Shown here: positions 1 through 9,642 of the stretch, one piece after another
Position numbering within the stretch: the stretch's first letter is position 1
Layout of the letters: each line of letters begins with the position of its first letter
Origin: Methylocella sp.
GTDB taxonomy: Bacteria; Pseudomonadota; Alphaproteobacteria; Rhizobiales; Beijerinckiaceae
Reading direction: 5' to 3'
Length of the DNA: 64,000 nucleotides
NCBI GenBank assembly: GCA_037200525.1
Contig: JBBCGG010000001.1
Location: 2,832,501 to 2,896,500 of the forward strand
Position numbers and translations under genes: made by a program
Notes under the pieces: model-generated
What the model saw: the letters and a program-made list of their open reading frames with translations, nothing else
What the model was told of the DNA's origin: nothing
Database searches by the model: none

Positions 1-554
1 TCGAAGCTGAAATAGTCGATCGTTTGGGGAGCATTCCATTTCGTCAAAACATCGTCGAGCGTAATCGTTTCGACGAGATAGCTTTTCTGGACAGCTGCGA
101 AATCGGGAGCCTTGAACTGCGATTCCGCGCCATCAACATCTTCTATGATAGATAGAAGCGTATTGCCGTCGGCAGCTTCCGGGTTGATGGCGACCTGGCC
201 CTTATCGAGAATTTCGAGCAGCCGCACCGTTTTGCGGCAGCCTGCGACAGCGGCCTGTTCGCATTTGGCGTTAGGGCGATTCTTTACCATTGAGTGAAAC
301 GCGGCGGTCGGCTCAACGAGAATGCCGGACCAGTCGAAATAGGTCTCCAAAATCAACGTGTTGGACAGATACCGACCGTCGCCGCCGCCGATTTCGAGGA
401 AGAATCCCTCTCTTTTCCGGCGGAAGATTTTCTCAACTACAAACTCGTCCTGGCCACATTGACTGACCCAATGAATTTGGGAACGGTGGCGTTTGAGAAA
501 GTCGACAATGGAGCGCGTCGCGATGTCCACGAATTTTCTATATTTAAGCGACAT
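1..554 (-). CDS. FkbM-family methyltransferase, C-terminus off the window
   Basis: Reading leftwards from an ATG at 554 there is an open frame of 184 codons that leaves the window at base 1. After a short basic N-terminus come a VVEKIF segment, FLEIGGGDGRYLSNT (a SAM-binding glycine-rich loop), WSGILVEPTAAF, NAKCEQAAVAG and, at the window edge, TIDYFSF. This order is characteristic of FkbM-type O-methyltransferases, which often methylate sugars in lipopolysaccharide or exopolysaccharide. The neighbour is a divergently transcribed glycosyltransferase, which fits surface-glycan modification. The acceptor cannot be told. Plus-strand frames over the same bases look like shadows. Confidence 0.85.
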   Translation of the reverse strand, partial: MSLKYRKFVDIATRSIVDFLKRHRSQIHWVSQCGQDEFVVEKIFRRKREGFFLEIGGGDGRYLSNTLILETYFDWSGILVEPTAAFHSMVKNRPNAKCEQAAVAGCRKTVRLLEILDKGQVAINPEAADGNTLLSIIEDVDGAESQFKAPDFAAVQKSYLVETITLDDVLTKWNAPQTIDYFSF

Positions 555-764
555 CGCACTAACGCCGACATTAGTGGGCGTCGGCGGCGTCGGCAGCGCT
601 TTTGCCGTCAATTGCGCGCGCAGGTCCGAGCTCGGTCGACTCGATGTTATTTCAGGACTCGGACGCGGTTTCATGCAGTAAACCAAGCTTGTGTAGAGAC
701 GCACATCGTGACAATGTTGAGACAAGGCGTAAATCAAGAATTATTGATCAAACCGGATAAATGA

Positions 765-1691
765 ATGCGATTCAATATCGTAACGCCCATCCTCAATGGC
801 GAGAAATTCATTAACGAGACTATTTTGAGCGTAGTGACCCAATCGGGTCCATTTTCGATCCGGTACCATGTTCAAGATGGCGGATCAACGGATTCAACAA
901 TCAATTTATTGAAAGCGTGGCAGGCCCGTCTTGCGAACGACTTTCCAATTAGTTGCAAGGGGATTGAGTTTTCTTTTGCTAGCGAACCCGATCATGGGCT
1001 CTACGATGCCGTCAATCGCGGCGTTTCCTATTGCGGCGACGCGGATGCGATGACCTGGATCAACGCCGATGATCGTTTCGAACCCGGAGCTTTCGCGACA
1101 GTAGACGCGATTCTAAAAAATAATCCGAATATTGATTGGTTGACTGGACGCCCTACGGTCATCACTGAAAAAGGTGAATCTCTGTGGATTTCGCCTGTCG
1201 TTGCTTTTCCGCGGAAGGCCATAGCGGCTGGAATTTTTGACGGTCGATTCGCTCGGCCATATATCCAGCAAGAGGGCACGTTTTGGCGTCCGAAATTATG
1301 GAAGCAGGCCGGAGGTCTTGACACCGCTTTCCGCCTTGCGGGCGATTTCGACCTTTGGAGACGCTTTGCAAAGCAGACCGACCTTGTGATGGTCGATTCC
1401 ATTCTCGGATGTTTTCGGATGCGCTGCGGCCAGCTTTCCGAGGACAGATCCTCCTATCATGCCGAAATCGACGGTTCGATGGATGATGGAGCAAAAAAAA
1501 TCCGCAGCAGAGCATCCCGCATGTATCGAAGGTCGCAATTTTGCTATCCGGTCATGTTCCGTCACTACGGCAGCGATTGGGCTCATGAAAACTGGCCGAT
1601 GAGCGTCGCCCCTTGGTTCGGAGGCGCCGGTTTCAAAATGGAGCATATGCGACTGCGGGTCTTGAATTGTCTCAGCGGATTACCCGACTGA
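765..1691 (+). CDS. Family 2 glycosyltransferase
   Basis: A 308-residue GT-A-fold glycosyltransferase. The N-terminus (FNIVTPILNGEKFI) is the typical GT2 opening, followed by QDGGSTDST, which contacts the nucleotide sugar, and INADDRF near residue 104, the DxD-like metal site. AGDFDLWRR near residue 195 fits the catalytic-base region. There is no transmembrane segment, so it should act on the cytoplasmic face of the membrane, adding a sugar to a growing glycan. It is divergent from the FkbM methyltransferase and its 3' end overlaps the convergent opgH by 12 bases. Sugar and acceptor are unknown. Confidence 0.85.
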   Translation: MRFNIVTPILNGEKFINETILSVVTQSGPFSIRYHVQDGGSTDSTINLLKAWQARLANDFPISCKGIEFSFASEPDHGLYDAVNRGVSYCGDADAMTWINADDRFEPGAFATVDAILKNNPNIDWLTGRPTVITEKGESLWISPVVAFPRKAIAAGIFDGRFARPYIQQEGTFWRPKLWKQAGGLDTAFRLAGDFDLWRRFAKQTDLVMVDSILGCFRMRCGQLSEDRSSYHAEIDGSMDDGAKKIRSRASRMYRRSQFCYPVMFRHYGSDWAHENWPMSVAPWFGGAGFKMEHMRLRVLNCLSGLPD

Positions 1692-3908
1692 AGACAGCGG
1701 CTCCGCCGGCTTGCGTTTCTGCGGGAGCAGCAAAAGGCGATCGATCAGGTTGCGATCTTGAAGCAGCGCCATGCGCTCTTTGGGGTGCAGCCACGATAGC
1801 GCCTCATCGATCGTTTCAGCTTCGTTGAGCTTGGCTTCGGCAAGCGCCCATTCTGGCGAAATGTCGCCATTTCTGAGGCGTTGCCCGCGCGGCAGCCAAG
1901 CAAGGTGCAAAGCCGAAAATTTAGGATCGCCATAAAGAGCGGCGAGTCCGCTCTGCTCTTGCGCAGCTTCGCTCCCGATCATTTGCGCCAGATCATTCGC
2001 GTGCTCAACCAATGGAGGCTTCGATTGCTCTTCCGGCGTGACCAGAAGGCCGGCGCGGCGGAAGGCGAGGCCGACGTTCAGAAGTCCGGTCGACCAGGAC
2101 AGCAAAATCGCGAGAAGGAGGCCGAGAATAGTCGGCGACATCCATGCAACAAGCGATGGAGCGATCGAGAAGCCAGCGATCAGGGTGATGAAACCCATGG
2201 CGACATGGCTTCGATGGCGTCGCACGATGGCCCTCAATGGAATAGATCCGTCATCGCGTCTCTGGGGGTTCCATCCGGTGTCGAAGCCGAATGCAAAGTG
2301 CATGACGTGACCGGCTTGGATCAGCATCATGCTCGGCGCGAGCAGCGCCGACATGATGATTTCGAAAACCGTCGACAGCACAAGCCTGACCGCGCCGCCG
2401 CAGCCGCGCCGCGTGCGGCCCTGAAGCAAGGCCAGCAGCAGGCCGAATAGTTTCGGCAGCAGCAGAATGACCATGGTCAGCGTGAAAAGCTCAAGCGACC
2501 GCGCGGCGTCGAAACGCGGCCATGCTGGAAACAGCGTGAAGTCGCTCGAAAAATATTCCGGCCTGATATAGCTCGCCTGCAAGACGAGCGCGATGCCGAC
2601 GAACAATTGCAGCATCCAGAGCGGCGAAGCCACATAGGCCATAATGCCGGTGACGAAATGCTGCCGCGAGGCGAGATGCAGGCCCTTGGTCGTCAAGATG
2701 CGCAAATGTTGAAGATTGCCCTGACACCAGCGACGGTCGCGCGCCGAGAGATCGATGAGCGACGGCGGGCTTTCCTCGAAGCTGCCGGCGAGGGTCGGCA
2801 GCATGTAGACGCTGTAACCGGCGCGCAACATCAAGGCCGCCTCGACGAAATCATGACTGAGGATATGGCCGCCGAAGGGAGGCCGCCCCCGCAGAACAGG
2901 CAGGCCGCAATGGGCGGCGAAGGCTTTGGTGCGAATGATCGCGTTATGGCCCCAATAATTGCCTTCACGGCCCATCCAGACAGAAACCCCGGCGGCAATC
3001 ACGGGGCCATAGATCCTGGCTGCGAACTGCTGCACGCGGGCGAACAGCGTGTTGCGATTGATGATCAGAGGCAAGGTCTGAATGATGCCGGCGTCGGGAT
3101 CAGCCTCCATCGTCGCCCCCAGAGCGACGATCGTTTGGCCGGTCATCAGGCTATCGGCGTCGAGCACCACCATATGCGCGTATCGGCCGCCCCAACGGGT
3201 GACGAAGTCCTCTATATTGCCAGCCTTGCGGTGGGTGTTTTTCGGCCGGTGTCGGTAGAAGATCCGCGCGTCTTGCCCAAGCCGGCGCCGGATCGCGATG
3301 AAAGCTTGCTCCTCGGCGATGAATACGTCCGGGTCCGTCGTGTCCGACAGGAAAAACCAATCGAAGGACTGGCCAAGGCCAGAGGCTGAGACATCCTCGA
3401 ACATTGCTTGCAGAGCGGCAAAAATCCGCGCTGGGGCCTCGTTATAGATCGGCATGACGATGGCGGTTCGCTCGCGCAGCGAAGCGGGCAGCGCCGGCGG
3501 CTTTGGAGCCAAGAATAAAAGCCAAAAAAATCCGGCGATGGCGCTCGTGAAGGCGAGCGCGATCCAAGAGAAATTGGTGACGAAGAGGAGCACCAGCGCC
3601 CATTCGAGCGGCGTGACCCCGCCGACCGCCACGACTTCATACATCTGATAGGCGCCATAGGCGGTTACGGCGAAGCCGCCGCCAAACACCAATAGTCGCG
3701 CCAGCAAAGTCCCGAAAAAGCGGTGGCGGCGACTGTTTCCACGGACCTCCTTGCGGCTGAACCGCGACAAACTCTGTGTCGGCATCTCCAGCGGCGACTC
3801 GGGCGGCGTGCAAGGGAAAACATCGGCTCCGGCGGGCGCAAAATCGGTCGAGTGCAGCTGCATCACAACTGGCTCGATCTTAGTTACGGAGTCCATCGAT
3901 AGATCCAT
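1680..3908 (-). CDS. opgH: Glucans biosynthesis glucosyltransferase H
   Basis: A 742-residue inner-membrane glucosyltransferase of the MdoH/OpgH family, which uses UDP-glucose to build the beta-1,2 backbone of osmoregulated periplasmic glucans. Two N-terminal membrane segments (around residues 65-85 and 105-130) precede the cytoplasmic GT2 domain with IVMPIYNE, HKAGNIEDF, VVLDADSLM and, near residue 390, RRWCQGNLQH, the (Q/R)xxRW motif of processive synthases. Further hydrophobic stretches follow. Length is normal for the family. The start overlaps the end of opgG/D by 25 bases, so the two form one operon with translational coupling. Confidence 0.93.
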   Translation of the reverse strand: MDLSMDSVTKIEPVVMQLHSTDFAPAGADVFPCTPPESPLEMPTQSLSRFSRKEVRGNSRRHRFFGTLLARLLVFGGGFAVTAYGAYQMYEVVAVGGVTPLEWALVLLFVTNFSWIALAFTSAIAGFFWLLFLAPKPPALPASLRERTAIVMPIYNEAPARIFAALQAMFEDVSASGLGQSFDWFFLSDTTDPDVFIAEEQAFIAIRRRLGQDARIFYRHRPKNTHRKAGNIEDFVTRWGGRYAHMVVLDADSLMTGQTIVALGATMEADPDAGIIQTLPLIINRNTLFARVQQFAARIYGPVIAAGVSVWMGREGNYWGHNAIIRTKAFAAHCGLPVLRGRPPFGGHILSHDFVEAALMLRAGYSVYMLPTLAGSFEESPPSLIDLSARDRRWCQGNLQHLRILTTKGLHLASRQHFVTGIMAYVASPLWMLQLFVGIALVLQASYIRPEYFSSDFTLFPAWPRFDAARSLELFTLTMVILLLPKLFGLLLALLQGRTRRGCGGAVRLVLSTVFEIIMSALLAPSMMLIQAGHVMHFAFGFDTGWNPQRRDDGSIPLRAIVRRHRSHVAMGFITLIAGFSIAPSLVAWMSPTILGLLLAILLSWSTGLLNVGLAFRRAGLLVTPEEQSKPPLVEHANDLAQMIGSEAAQEQSGLAALYGDPKFSALHLAWLPRGQRLRNGDISPEWALAEAKLNEAETIDEALSWLHPKERMALLQDRNLIDRLLLLPQKRKPAEPLSSVG

Positions 3909-5452
3909 GTCTCGCTGACCGGTTTCCCCGCTGCCTCGAGAACGAGGCGCAGTTCAGAATAGGCCTCGCCGCCGGGGCCGAGTTCAAACAACACCCGGTA
4001 GGAGGCTTTGTCGGCTGAAGTGAACGTTCGAACGGAGACTATAGATCCCGGCGAAGCGCTCACGTTCGGCTTTATGTCTTCGGCCTTTTGGAGACCGAGA
4101 ATTTCGCCCGAGAATTCCACAAGAAAACGGCGGCGCTTTGCTGACGAACCGCGGCCGGAACGCGATGAAACGGCGATCGCGAGGGCAGGGCGCTCCGGTG
4201 GAGTTTTGCACCAGAATTGCCGATAGGCGAAGGAAATTTCATTGCCCGCGGCTAGAGATTGCTTCGGCCGCCAATAGGCGATGATGTTGTCGTTCGCCTC
4301 CGACTCGGACGGAATTTCGACGAGCTGCACGCCTCCAAAAGACCAATCGCCGATTGGCTCGATCCAGAGAGAGGGGCGCGCCTCCCAGTGCTGATCATCG
4401 TCCTGATAATGATCGAAATTGCGATCGCGTTGGATAAAGCCGAAACCGCGCGGATTTTCATCGACGAATGTTGAAATTTGTAAAGTGTCCGGATTCGAAA
4501 CCGGCCGCCACAGCCATTCGCCCTTGCCCGTCAGTATCTGCAGTCCGCTGATTTCGCTGATGTTCGGACGCAGGTCGTCGGCGCGGCTGCGGTCGATCGC
4601 GCCGGAAAGATGGGTCGCGCTCATCGTCGCGATGCCGAAATTATCGAGAGCGGCTCGAGCAAATAAAGTGCTTTCGGTGTCGATGATGGTCGCATCGCCG
4701 GGCCGCAGCGTGAAGCGATAGGCGCCGACGACGCTTTCGGAATCGATGATGGCGTGGATGACCAGCGCATTGGCGGCCACGGTCGGGCGTTCGATCCACA
4801 TAATGCGGAACGCCGGAAATTCCTCGCCGCGGGGGTCCGCGGTTTTGATCGAAAGGGCGCGCGCCATCGCGCCGGGATTTTGGCCACGCCCCACGGCGCG
4901 GAAAAAACTTGCGCCCTGAAAGGTCGCGAGTTCGAAAAATCCGCTAGTCTCCTGCGGCGCCAACACGCGAAAGCCGGAAAACCCAATGTCGCCGATATTC
5001 GCCGGCGGCGCGACCTTGCCGAAATCGAACATTTTTTCGTCATAGATCAGTCGGCGCTGCTGTTCGTCGGACACGAGATTGATCTGCACCGGGGTAGAAA
5101 AAATGAACCCGCGATGTAGGGGCTCAAGCGCAAAACCGATGTTGTCTCCAGCCCAGATCGTCGCATTTGGGCGCAGATGTATGGAGACGTATTGGTCATA
5201 ATTAAGGTTTTTGAAGGCGTCTGGAATATCGGTCGGGATGGCTTTATAGGGTTGTTTTGATAGGCGTCTTGCCGTCTCGGTCACCATCGCCGGGTCGAAT
5301 GGAGTCGGGTCGCTCAAGGGGAACGCGGCTGGAAGGCTAGGCGCTTGAGCTTCGTCGCCTGTCACGCTGGGAGCCGCAGTCCCGCGGCCGAACGCCAGTC
5401 CGCTGGCTATGCCGCCAAGGACAAGCTGCAGAATCTCCCTCCGATGGACCAT
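3884..5452 (-). CDS. opgG: Periplasmic glucan biosynthesis protein OpgG/OpgD family
   Basis: A 522-residue periplasmic protein of the MdoG family. The N-terminus MVHRREILQLVLGG followed by a hydrophobic run has a twin-arginine signal, as in OpgD; OpgG of enteric bacteria uses Sec, so the choice between G and D is open. Family landmarks are YDQYVSIHLRP, LGxApLTSMF-like regions, FVDENPRGFGFIQRDRNFDHYQDD and WVEPxGDW-like LWIEPIGDWSFGGVQLVEIPS. It is first in the operon with opgH. The two together make osmoregulated periplasmic glucan, here branched or released in the periplasm. The 211 bases before glmU hold the divergent promoters. Confidence 0.92.
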   Translation of the reverse strand: MVHRREILQLVLGGIASGLAFGRGTAAPSVTGDEAQAPSLPAAFPLSDPTPFDPAMVTETARRLSKQPYKAIPTDIPDAFKNLNYDQYVSIHLRPNATIWAGDNIGFALEPLHRGFIFSTPVQINLVSDEQQRRLIYDEKMFDFGKVAPPANIGDIGFSGFRVLAPQETSGFFELATFQGASFFRAVGRGQNPGAMARALSIKTADPRGEEFPAFRIMWIERPTVAANALVIHAIIDSESVVGAYRFTLRPGDATIIDTESTLFARAALDNFGIATMSATHLSGAIDRSRADDLRPNISEISGLQILTGKGEWLWRPVSNPDTLQISTFVDENPRGFGFIQRDRNFDHYQDDDQHWEARPSLWIEPIGDWSFGGVQLVEIPSESEANDNIIAYWRPKQSLAAGNEISFAYRQFWCKTPPERPALAIAVSSRSGRGSSAKRRRFLVEFSGEILGLQKAEDIKPNVSASPGSIVSVRTFTSADKASYRVLFELGPGGEAYSELRLVLEAAGKPVSETWIYRWTP

Positions 5453-5663
5453 GAACCTATCTGTTGGCGCCAGCGCGCCGCTGATTGAAGGAAAACCGCC
5501 AAATCAGTCTATAGCGCACAATTAGGCGACGGTAAGATGCTTCACGAATCTTTTGCCTAGGTTTTTTGTTGCGGCGCATCTTTATGGTTAAACGGCTTCG
5601 GCGCTCCTAAAGGCGCCGGTCCAGCCGATGCGAATTCAAGACGGCCGCGGAGACGTTTATTTC

Positions 5664-7031
5664 ATGCCTGCTGCTCTTTACAGCTCCATCTCCTCTCGCC
5701 GCACGTGCCTCGCCATCGTTCTGGCCGCCGGCTTCGGCGCGCGCATGCGGTCAGCGCGGCCAAAAGCGCTGCACAAGATCGCGGGTCGCTCCATGCTGGC
5801 GCATGTTCTGGCGGCGATCCTAAAAGCGGGCGCGGACCGGATCGTCGTCGTTGTCGGACCGAATCAAGAGGCTCTGATCAAGGAAGCCAAAACGGTCGTT
5901 CCCGGCGTCGAGATCGCCATCCAGGTGGAACGCCTGGGAACCGCACATGCGGTGCTGGCGGCGCGGGGGCACATCGCGGTAGGCTATGACGACATCATCG
6001 TCGCTTTCGCCGATACGCCGCTGGTGCGGCCGGATACGTTCGCGCTCATGCGCGGGGCGCTGGCGGATGGCTCCAACGCCATCGTCGCCCTCGGGTTTGA
6101 GGCCAAAGACCCGACCGGCTATGGCCGGCTGATGCTCAAGGATGGCGCGCTCGAGGCCATCCGCGAAGACCGCGATGCGAGCGAGCAGGAGCGCCGCGTT
6201 CGAACCTGCAACGCCGGGCTGATGGCGCTCGCCGGCCGCCATGCTCTTGGACTGCTCGAGGCCATCGACGCCGAAAATAGCCAGCGCGAATTCTATCTGA
6301 CTGATGCCGTCGCCATCGCCAGAGCGCAAAAACTGGCCGCAAGCGCTTTGATCGTCGCGGAGGATGAGGTGTTGGGCGTCAATGACCGCGCGCAACTCGC
6401 CGCGGCCGAGGCGCTTTTGCAGGCGCGTTTACGCGCGGAGGCCATGCGGGAGGGCGCGACCCTGATCGATCCTTCGAGCGTGACGCTGGCTTTCGACACC
6501 AAGCTGGGCTGCGATGTCGTCGTTGAGCCAAATGTCGTTTTCGGTCCAGGCGTCGCAGTTGGCGCGGGCAGCCTTATACGGTCCTTTTCCCATCTCGAAG
6601 GCGCGACCGTCGGCGAAGATGCGACGATCGGGCCGTTCGCCCGCTTGCGCCCAGGCGCCGATCTCGGAAAAGAGGTTCATATCGGCAATTTCGTCGAGGT
6701 GAAAGCCGCGACCGTCGGCGCAGGCGCGAAGATCAATCATTTGAGCTATATTGGCGACGCCAGCGTCGGCGCCAAAACCAATATCGGCGCAGGAACAATC
6801 ACTTGCAATTATGACGGGTTCGGCAAGTTCCGCACCGAAATAGGCGAGGGAGCCTTCATCGGGTCGCACAGCGCCTTGGTGGCCCCGGTTAAGATCGGCG
6901 ACGGCGCCTATATTGGATCGGGTTCTGTCATTACGCGGGATGTCGCTTCGGACGCTTTGGCGGTGGCGCGCGAGCGTCAGATCGAAAAGGCCGGCTGGGC
7001 CAAATCCTTTCGGAAAAAGAATCAGAAATAG
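5664..7031 (+). CDS. glmU: Bifunctional UDP-GlcNAc pyrophosphorylase / GlcN-1-P acetyltransferase
   Basis: GlmU makes UDP-N-acetylglucosamine in two steps: acetylation of glucosamine-1-phosphate and uridylyl transfer. The N-terminal domain shows VLAAGFGARMRSARPKALH, the nucleotide-binding signature; the C-terminal half is a left-handed beta helix of hexapeptide repeats with NFVEVK, INHLSYIGD and GTITCNYDG. The reading frame is open from 5628, but ATG at 5664, behind GGAG, gives a 455-residue protein close to the family length. It lies 48 bases before glmS, so UDP-GlcNAc synthesis from fructose-6-phosphate is grouped in one operon, lacking glmM. Confidence 0.95.
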   Translation: MPAALYSSISSRRTCLAIVLAAGFGARMRSARPKALHKIAGRSMLAHVLAAILKAGADRIVVVVGPNQEALIKEAKTVVPGVEIAIQVERLGTAHAVLAARGHIAVGYDDIIVAFADTPLVRPDTFALMRGALADGSNAIVALGFEAKDPTGYGRLMLKDGALEAIREDRDASEQERRVRTCNAGLMALAGRHALGLLEAIDAENSQREFYLTDAVAIARAQKLAASALIVAEDEVLGVNDRAQLAAAEALLQARLRAEAMREGATLIDPSSVTLAFDTKLGCDVVVEPNVVFGPGVAVGAGSLIRSFSHLEGATVGEDATIGPFARLRPGADLGKEVHIGNFVEVKAATVGAGAKINHLSYIGDASVGAKTNIGAGTITCNYDGFGKFRTEIGEGAFIGSHSALVAPVKIGDGAYIGSGSVITRDVASDALAVARERQIEKAGWAKSFRKKNQK

Positions 7032-7079
7032 CGAACCTCGCCTTCCGAACGGAATTTTGCGGCGCGGCAGGAGAAATTT

Positions 7080-8918
7080 ATGTGCGGAATTGTTGGCATT
7101 TTGGGGCGCAGCGCGGTCTCAGCTTCATTGCTTGAGGCGCTGAAGCGGCTCGAATATCGCGGCTATGATTCGGCTGGCATAGCGACGCTTGAGGGCGGCC
7201 ATCTGGCTCGTCGCCGGGCCAGCGGCAAGCTCAAAAATCTGGAGCGGCGACTCGCTGACGAGCCGCTCGAGGGTTCGGTCGGCATTGGTCACACGCGCTG
7301 GGCGACGCATGGCAGGCCGACAGAAATCAACGCGCATCCTCATGCCAGCGCCAAGCTTGCGGTGGTGCACAATGGCATCATCGAGAATTTCCGCGAATTG
7401 CGCGACGAGTTGCGCGCCAAGGGGCATGAATTCAGCTCTGAGACCGACTCCGAGGTAATCGCTCATCTTGTGACGGATGCGTTGAGCGAGGGATTTTCTC
7501 CCATCGACGCCGTGACGCAAAGCCTGCCGCGCCTCAAAGGCGCTTTCGCCTTCGCCATGATCTTCGAGGGCGAGGATGATCTTTTGGTCGGCGCAAGCCA
7601 GGGGGCTCCCCTCGCCGTGGGCTTTGGCGAAGGCGACCAAAGCGGTGAAATGTTTCTCGGCTCCGATGCTCTGGCGCTGGCGCCTTTCACCGATACGATC
7701 GCCTATCTCGAAGATGGCGATTTTGTCGCGCTGACGCGCGGCTCCGCCGCCTTCCGCGACGCCGCTGGCCTTCCTGTCGAGCGCCGCAGGATCAAAACGC
7801 TCGCCGCGGCATTTTTGATCGATAAGGGCAATCATCGCCATTTTATGGCGAAGGAAATCCACGAACAGCCCGAGGTCGTCGGGCGGACCCTCGCGCATTA
7901 TCTCGACATGTCATCGGGGCGCGTCGCGCTTCCTTTTGAGCTGCCGGTCGACCCGGCAAAACTGTCGCGGCTGACGATCTGCGGCTGCGGCACTGCCTAT
8001 ATCTCCGCTCTCATCGCCAAATATTGGTTCGAACGTTTTGCGGATCTGCCCGTCGATGTCGAGATCGCCTCGGAATTTCGCTATCGAACGCCGCCGCTCG
8101 AGCGCAACGGACTGACGCTTGTCGTCTCGCAATCGGGCGAGACGGCCGACACATTGGCGGCCCTGCGCTACTCCAAATCGAAAGGGCAGAAGGTCATTTC
8201 AATCGTCAATGTGGCGAGCTCGACTATGGCCCGCGAGAGCGACGTGATCGCGCCGACGCTGGCTGGACCTGAAATCGGCGTCGCCTCGACAAAGGCTTTC
8301 ACCTGCCAGCTTGCGGTTTTCGCAGCGCTGGCGTTGGCGGTCGGCCGCGCGCGGGGCGTTCTGGACGCCAAGACCGAGGCGAGGCTGGTCGGCGAACTGA
8401 TGGCCATTCCGGGCCTGATGGCGCAGGCGCTGAAATGCGAAAGCGCCGTCGAGCTTCTGGCGCGCGAAGTCAGCAAAGTCCGCGACGTGCTGTATCTCGG
8501 CCGGGGCACGTCCTATCCGCTGGCGCTCGAAGGGGCCTTAAAACTCAAGGAAATTTCCTACATCCACGCGGAAGGCTATGCGGCGGGCGAACTGAAACAC
8601 GGGCCGATTGCGCTGATTGACGGCGATATGGCGGTTATCGTTATCGCGCCCAAGGACGCGGTGCTGGAAAAAACCATCTCCAACATGCAGGAGGTTGCAG
8701 CCAGAGGCGGCCGGCTGATCCTCATTGGCGATGAAGCGCTTGCGCGCGATTTTGCCGGCGAGGCTGAAGCCTCGATCGTGATGGGGGATGTCGCGCCGGA
8801 TTTCTCGGCGATGGTCTACGCCGTGCCAATTCAGCTGCTCGCCTATCACACCGCCGTCTTCATGGGCAAAGACGCCGACCAGCCGCGCAACCTCGCGAAG
8901 AGCGTGACGGTGGAATAA
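7080..8918 (+). CDS. glmS: Glutamine-fructose-6-phosphate aminotransferase (isomerizing)
   Basis: A 612-residue GlmS. It starts MCGIVGILG, where the cysteine after Met becomes the catalytic N-terminal nucleophile of the glutaminase domain; RWATHGRPTEINAHPH and HNGIIENF follow. The C-terminal half has two SIS sugar-isomerase domains (SQSGETADT, GRGTSYPLALEGALKLKE, KSVTVE end). It converts fructose-6-phosphate plus glutamine to glucosamine-6-phosphate, the first step towards UDP-GlcNAc. It follows glmU in the same direction. No glmS ribozyme is visible in the 48-base gap, as expected outside Gram-positives. Confidence 0.96.
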   Translation: MCGIVGILGRSAVSASLLEALKRLEYRGYDSAGIATLEGGHLARRRASGKLKNLERRLADEPLEGSVGIGHTRWATHGRPTEINAHPHASAKLAVVHNGIIENFRELRDELRAKGHEFSSETDSEVIAHLVTDALSEGFSPIDAVTQSLPRLKGAFAFAMIFEGEDDLLVGASQGAPLAVGFGEGDQSGEMFLGSDALALAPFTDTIAYLEDGDFVALTRGSAAFRDAAGLPVERRRIKTLAAAFLIDKGNHRHFMAKEIHEQPEVVGRTLAHYLDMSSGRVALPFELPVDPAKLSRLTICGCGTAYISALIAKYWFERFADLPVDVEIASEFRYRTPPLERNGLTLVVSQSGETADTLAALRYSKSKGQKVISIVNVASSTMARESDVIAPTLAGPEIGVASTKAFTCQLAVFAALALAVGRARGVLDAKTEARLVGELMAIPGLMAQALKCESAVELLAREVSKVRDVLYLGRGTSYPLALEGALKLKEISYIHAEGYAAGELKHGPIALIDGDMAVIVIAPKDAVLEKTISNMQEVAARGGRLILIGDEALARDFAGEAEASIVMGDVAPDFSAMVYAVPIQLLAYHTAVFMGKDADQPRNLAKSVTVE

Positions 8919-8919
8919 A

Positions 8920-9019
8920 GCATGATCCCCAAAAGATGCAGACTTTTGGGATAAGATCATGCGGCGGGAGACAGGATCATGACCCCCCAAAAATGCGGAC
9001 TTTGGAGATGAGGTCATGC
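8920..9019. repeat. Two tandem palindromic intergenic repeats
   Basis: Two hairpin-forming units lie head to tail behind glmS. Unit 1 (8920-8962) has outer arms GCATGATC / GATCATGC and inner arms CCCAAAAG / CTTTTGGG. Unit 2 (8975-9019) has the same plan with the cores CCCCAAAA, ATGC, GACTTT and TCATGC. Related units lie at 31903-31955 and 42620-42664. They resemble the short intergenic mosaic repeats of rhizobial genomes and could act as a terminator for glmU-glmS. Confidence 0.75.
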
Positions 9020-9054
9020 ATTAAAAATTATAAATATGCCTTTGTTATTTTTAT

Positions 9055-9642
9055 CTAAAAACGTCGCAGCGCTCTCTGGACGCGATCCAGAAAGTTTTCT
9101 CCGCGCTGAGGCGAAAAACGGTCCATATCGTGCAGCGTCAGCATGCGGAACTTCGCCTTGGGGCACATCGCCGCTTTGACGCCGCGACCTATTTGGCGAC
9201 GGACCGGATCGCCCATATAGAGCCGCGCCATCCACCACGGCGAACCAGTGGAGGTTACGACGAAAATTGCTGTGATCTGGGTGAGGGCCGGGGTCAGGCC
9301 GCCGCGCGGCGCATGGTTGAACGCGACGCCCGGAACGAGCACGCGATCGAAGAAACCTTTCAAAATGGCGGGCATGTTGAACCACCATTGCGGAAACACG
9401 AACACAAGCTTGTCCGCAGCCTTGAGCCGGGCAAGATAATCAGCGACTGAGGTCGAGTCATAGGGCGTTGCGAAATATCCGCGCCGCTCCGCTTCCGAGA
9501 GGCGCGGGTCAAAACCGTCAGCGTAAAGATCGATCAAATCAATATCAACGCCGCGCCGCTGCAAGGTCGCCTTGATTCGCTCAGCAACGGCTTGGGTGAA
9601 GCTGTCTTTAAGGGGATGAGCGACGACAATCAGCGTGCGCAT
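9055..9642 (-). CDS. NAD(P)H-dependent quinone oxidoreductase, flavodoxin fold
   Basis: A 195-residue flavoprotein of the NQO1/KefF/MdaB group. Seen features are TLIVVAHPLKDSFT (FMN phosphate loop), VFVFPQWWFNMPAILKGFFDRV, the signature of the family around residues 80-100, and STGSPWWM. Such enzymes pass two electrons from NAD(P)H to quinones or other oxidants in the cytoplasm. It stands alone: glmS is on the other strand and a decayed gene lies upstream, whose shifted frame runs 35 bases into its start. The physiological substrate is unknown. Confidence 0.85.
   Translation of the reverse strand: MRTLIVVAHPLKDSFTQAVAERIKATLQRRGVDIDLIDLYADGFDPRLSEAERRGYFATPYDSTSVADYLARLKAADKLVFVFPQWWFNMPAILKGFFDRVLVPGVAFNHAPRGGLTPALTQITAIFVVTSTGSPWWMARLYMGDPVRRQIGRGVKAAMCPKAKFRMLTLHDMDRFSPQRGENFLDRVQRALRRF

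Noticed and set aside
294-764. 156-codon plus-strand frame at the left edge
   Set aside because: Overlaps the minus-strand FkbM methyltransferase, which has clear motifs.
7032-7079. glmS ribozyme
   Set aside because: The 48-base gap is too short and shows none of the conserved core.
8920-9019. CRISPR array
   Set aside because: Only two palindromic units with a 12-base gap, no regular spacers, no cas genes anywhere in the window.
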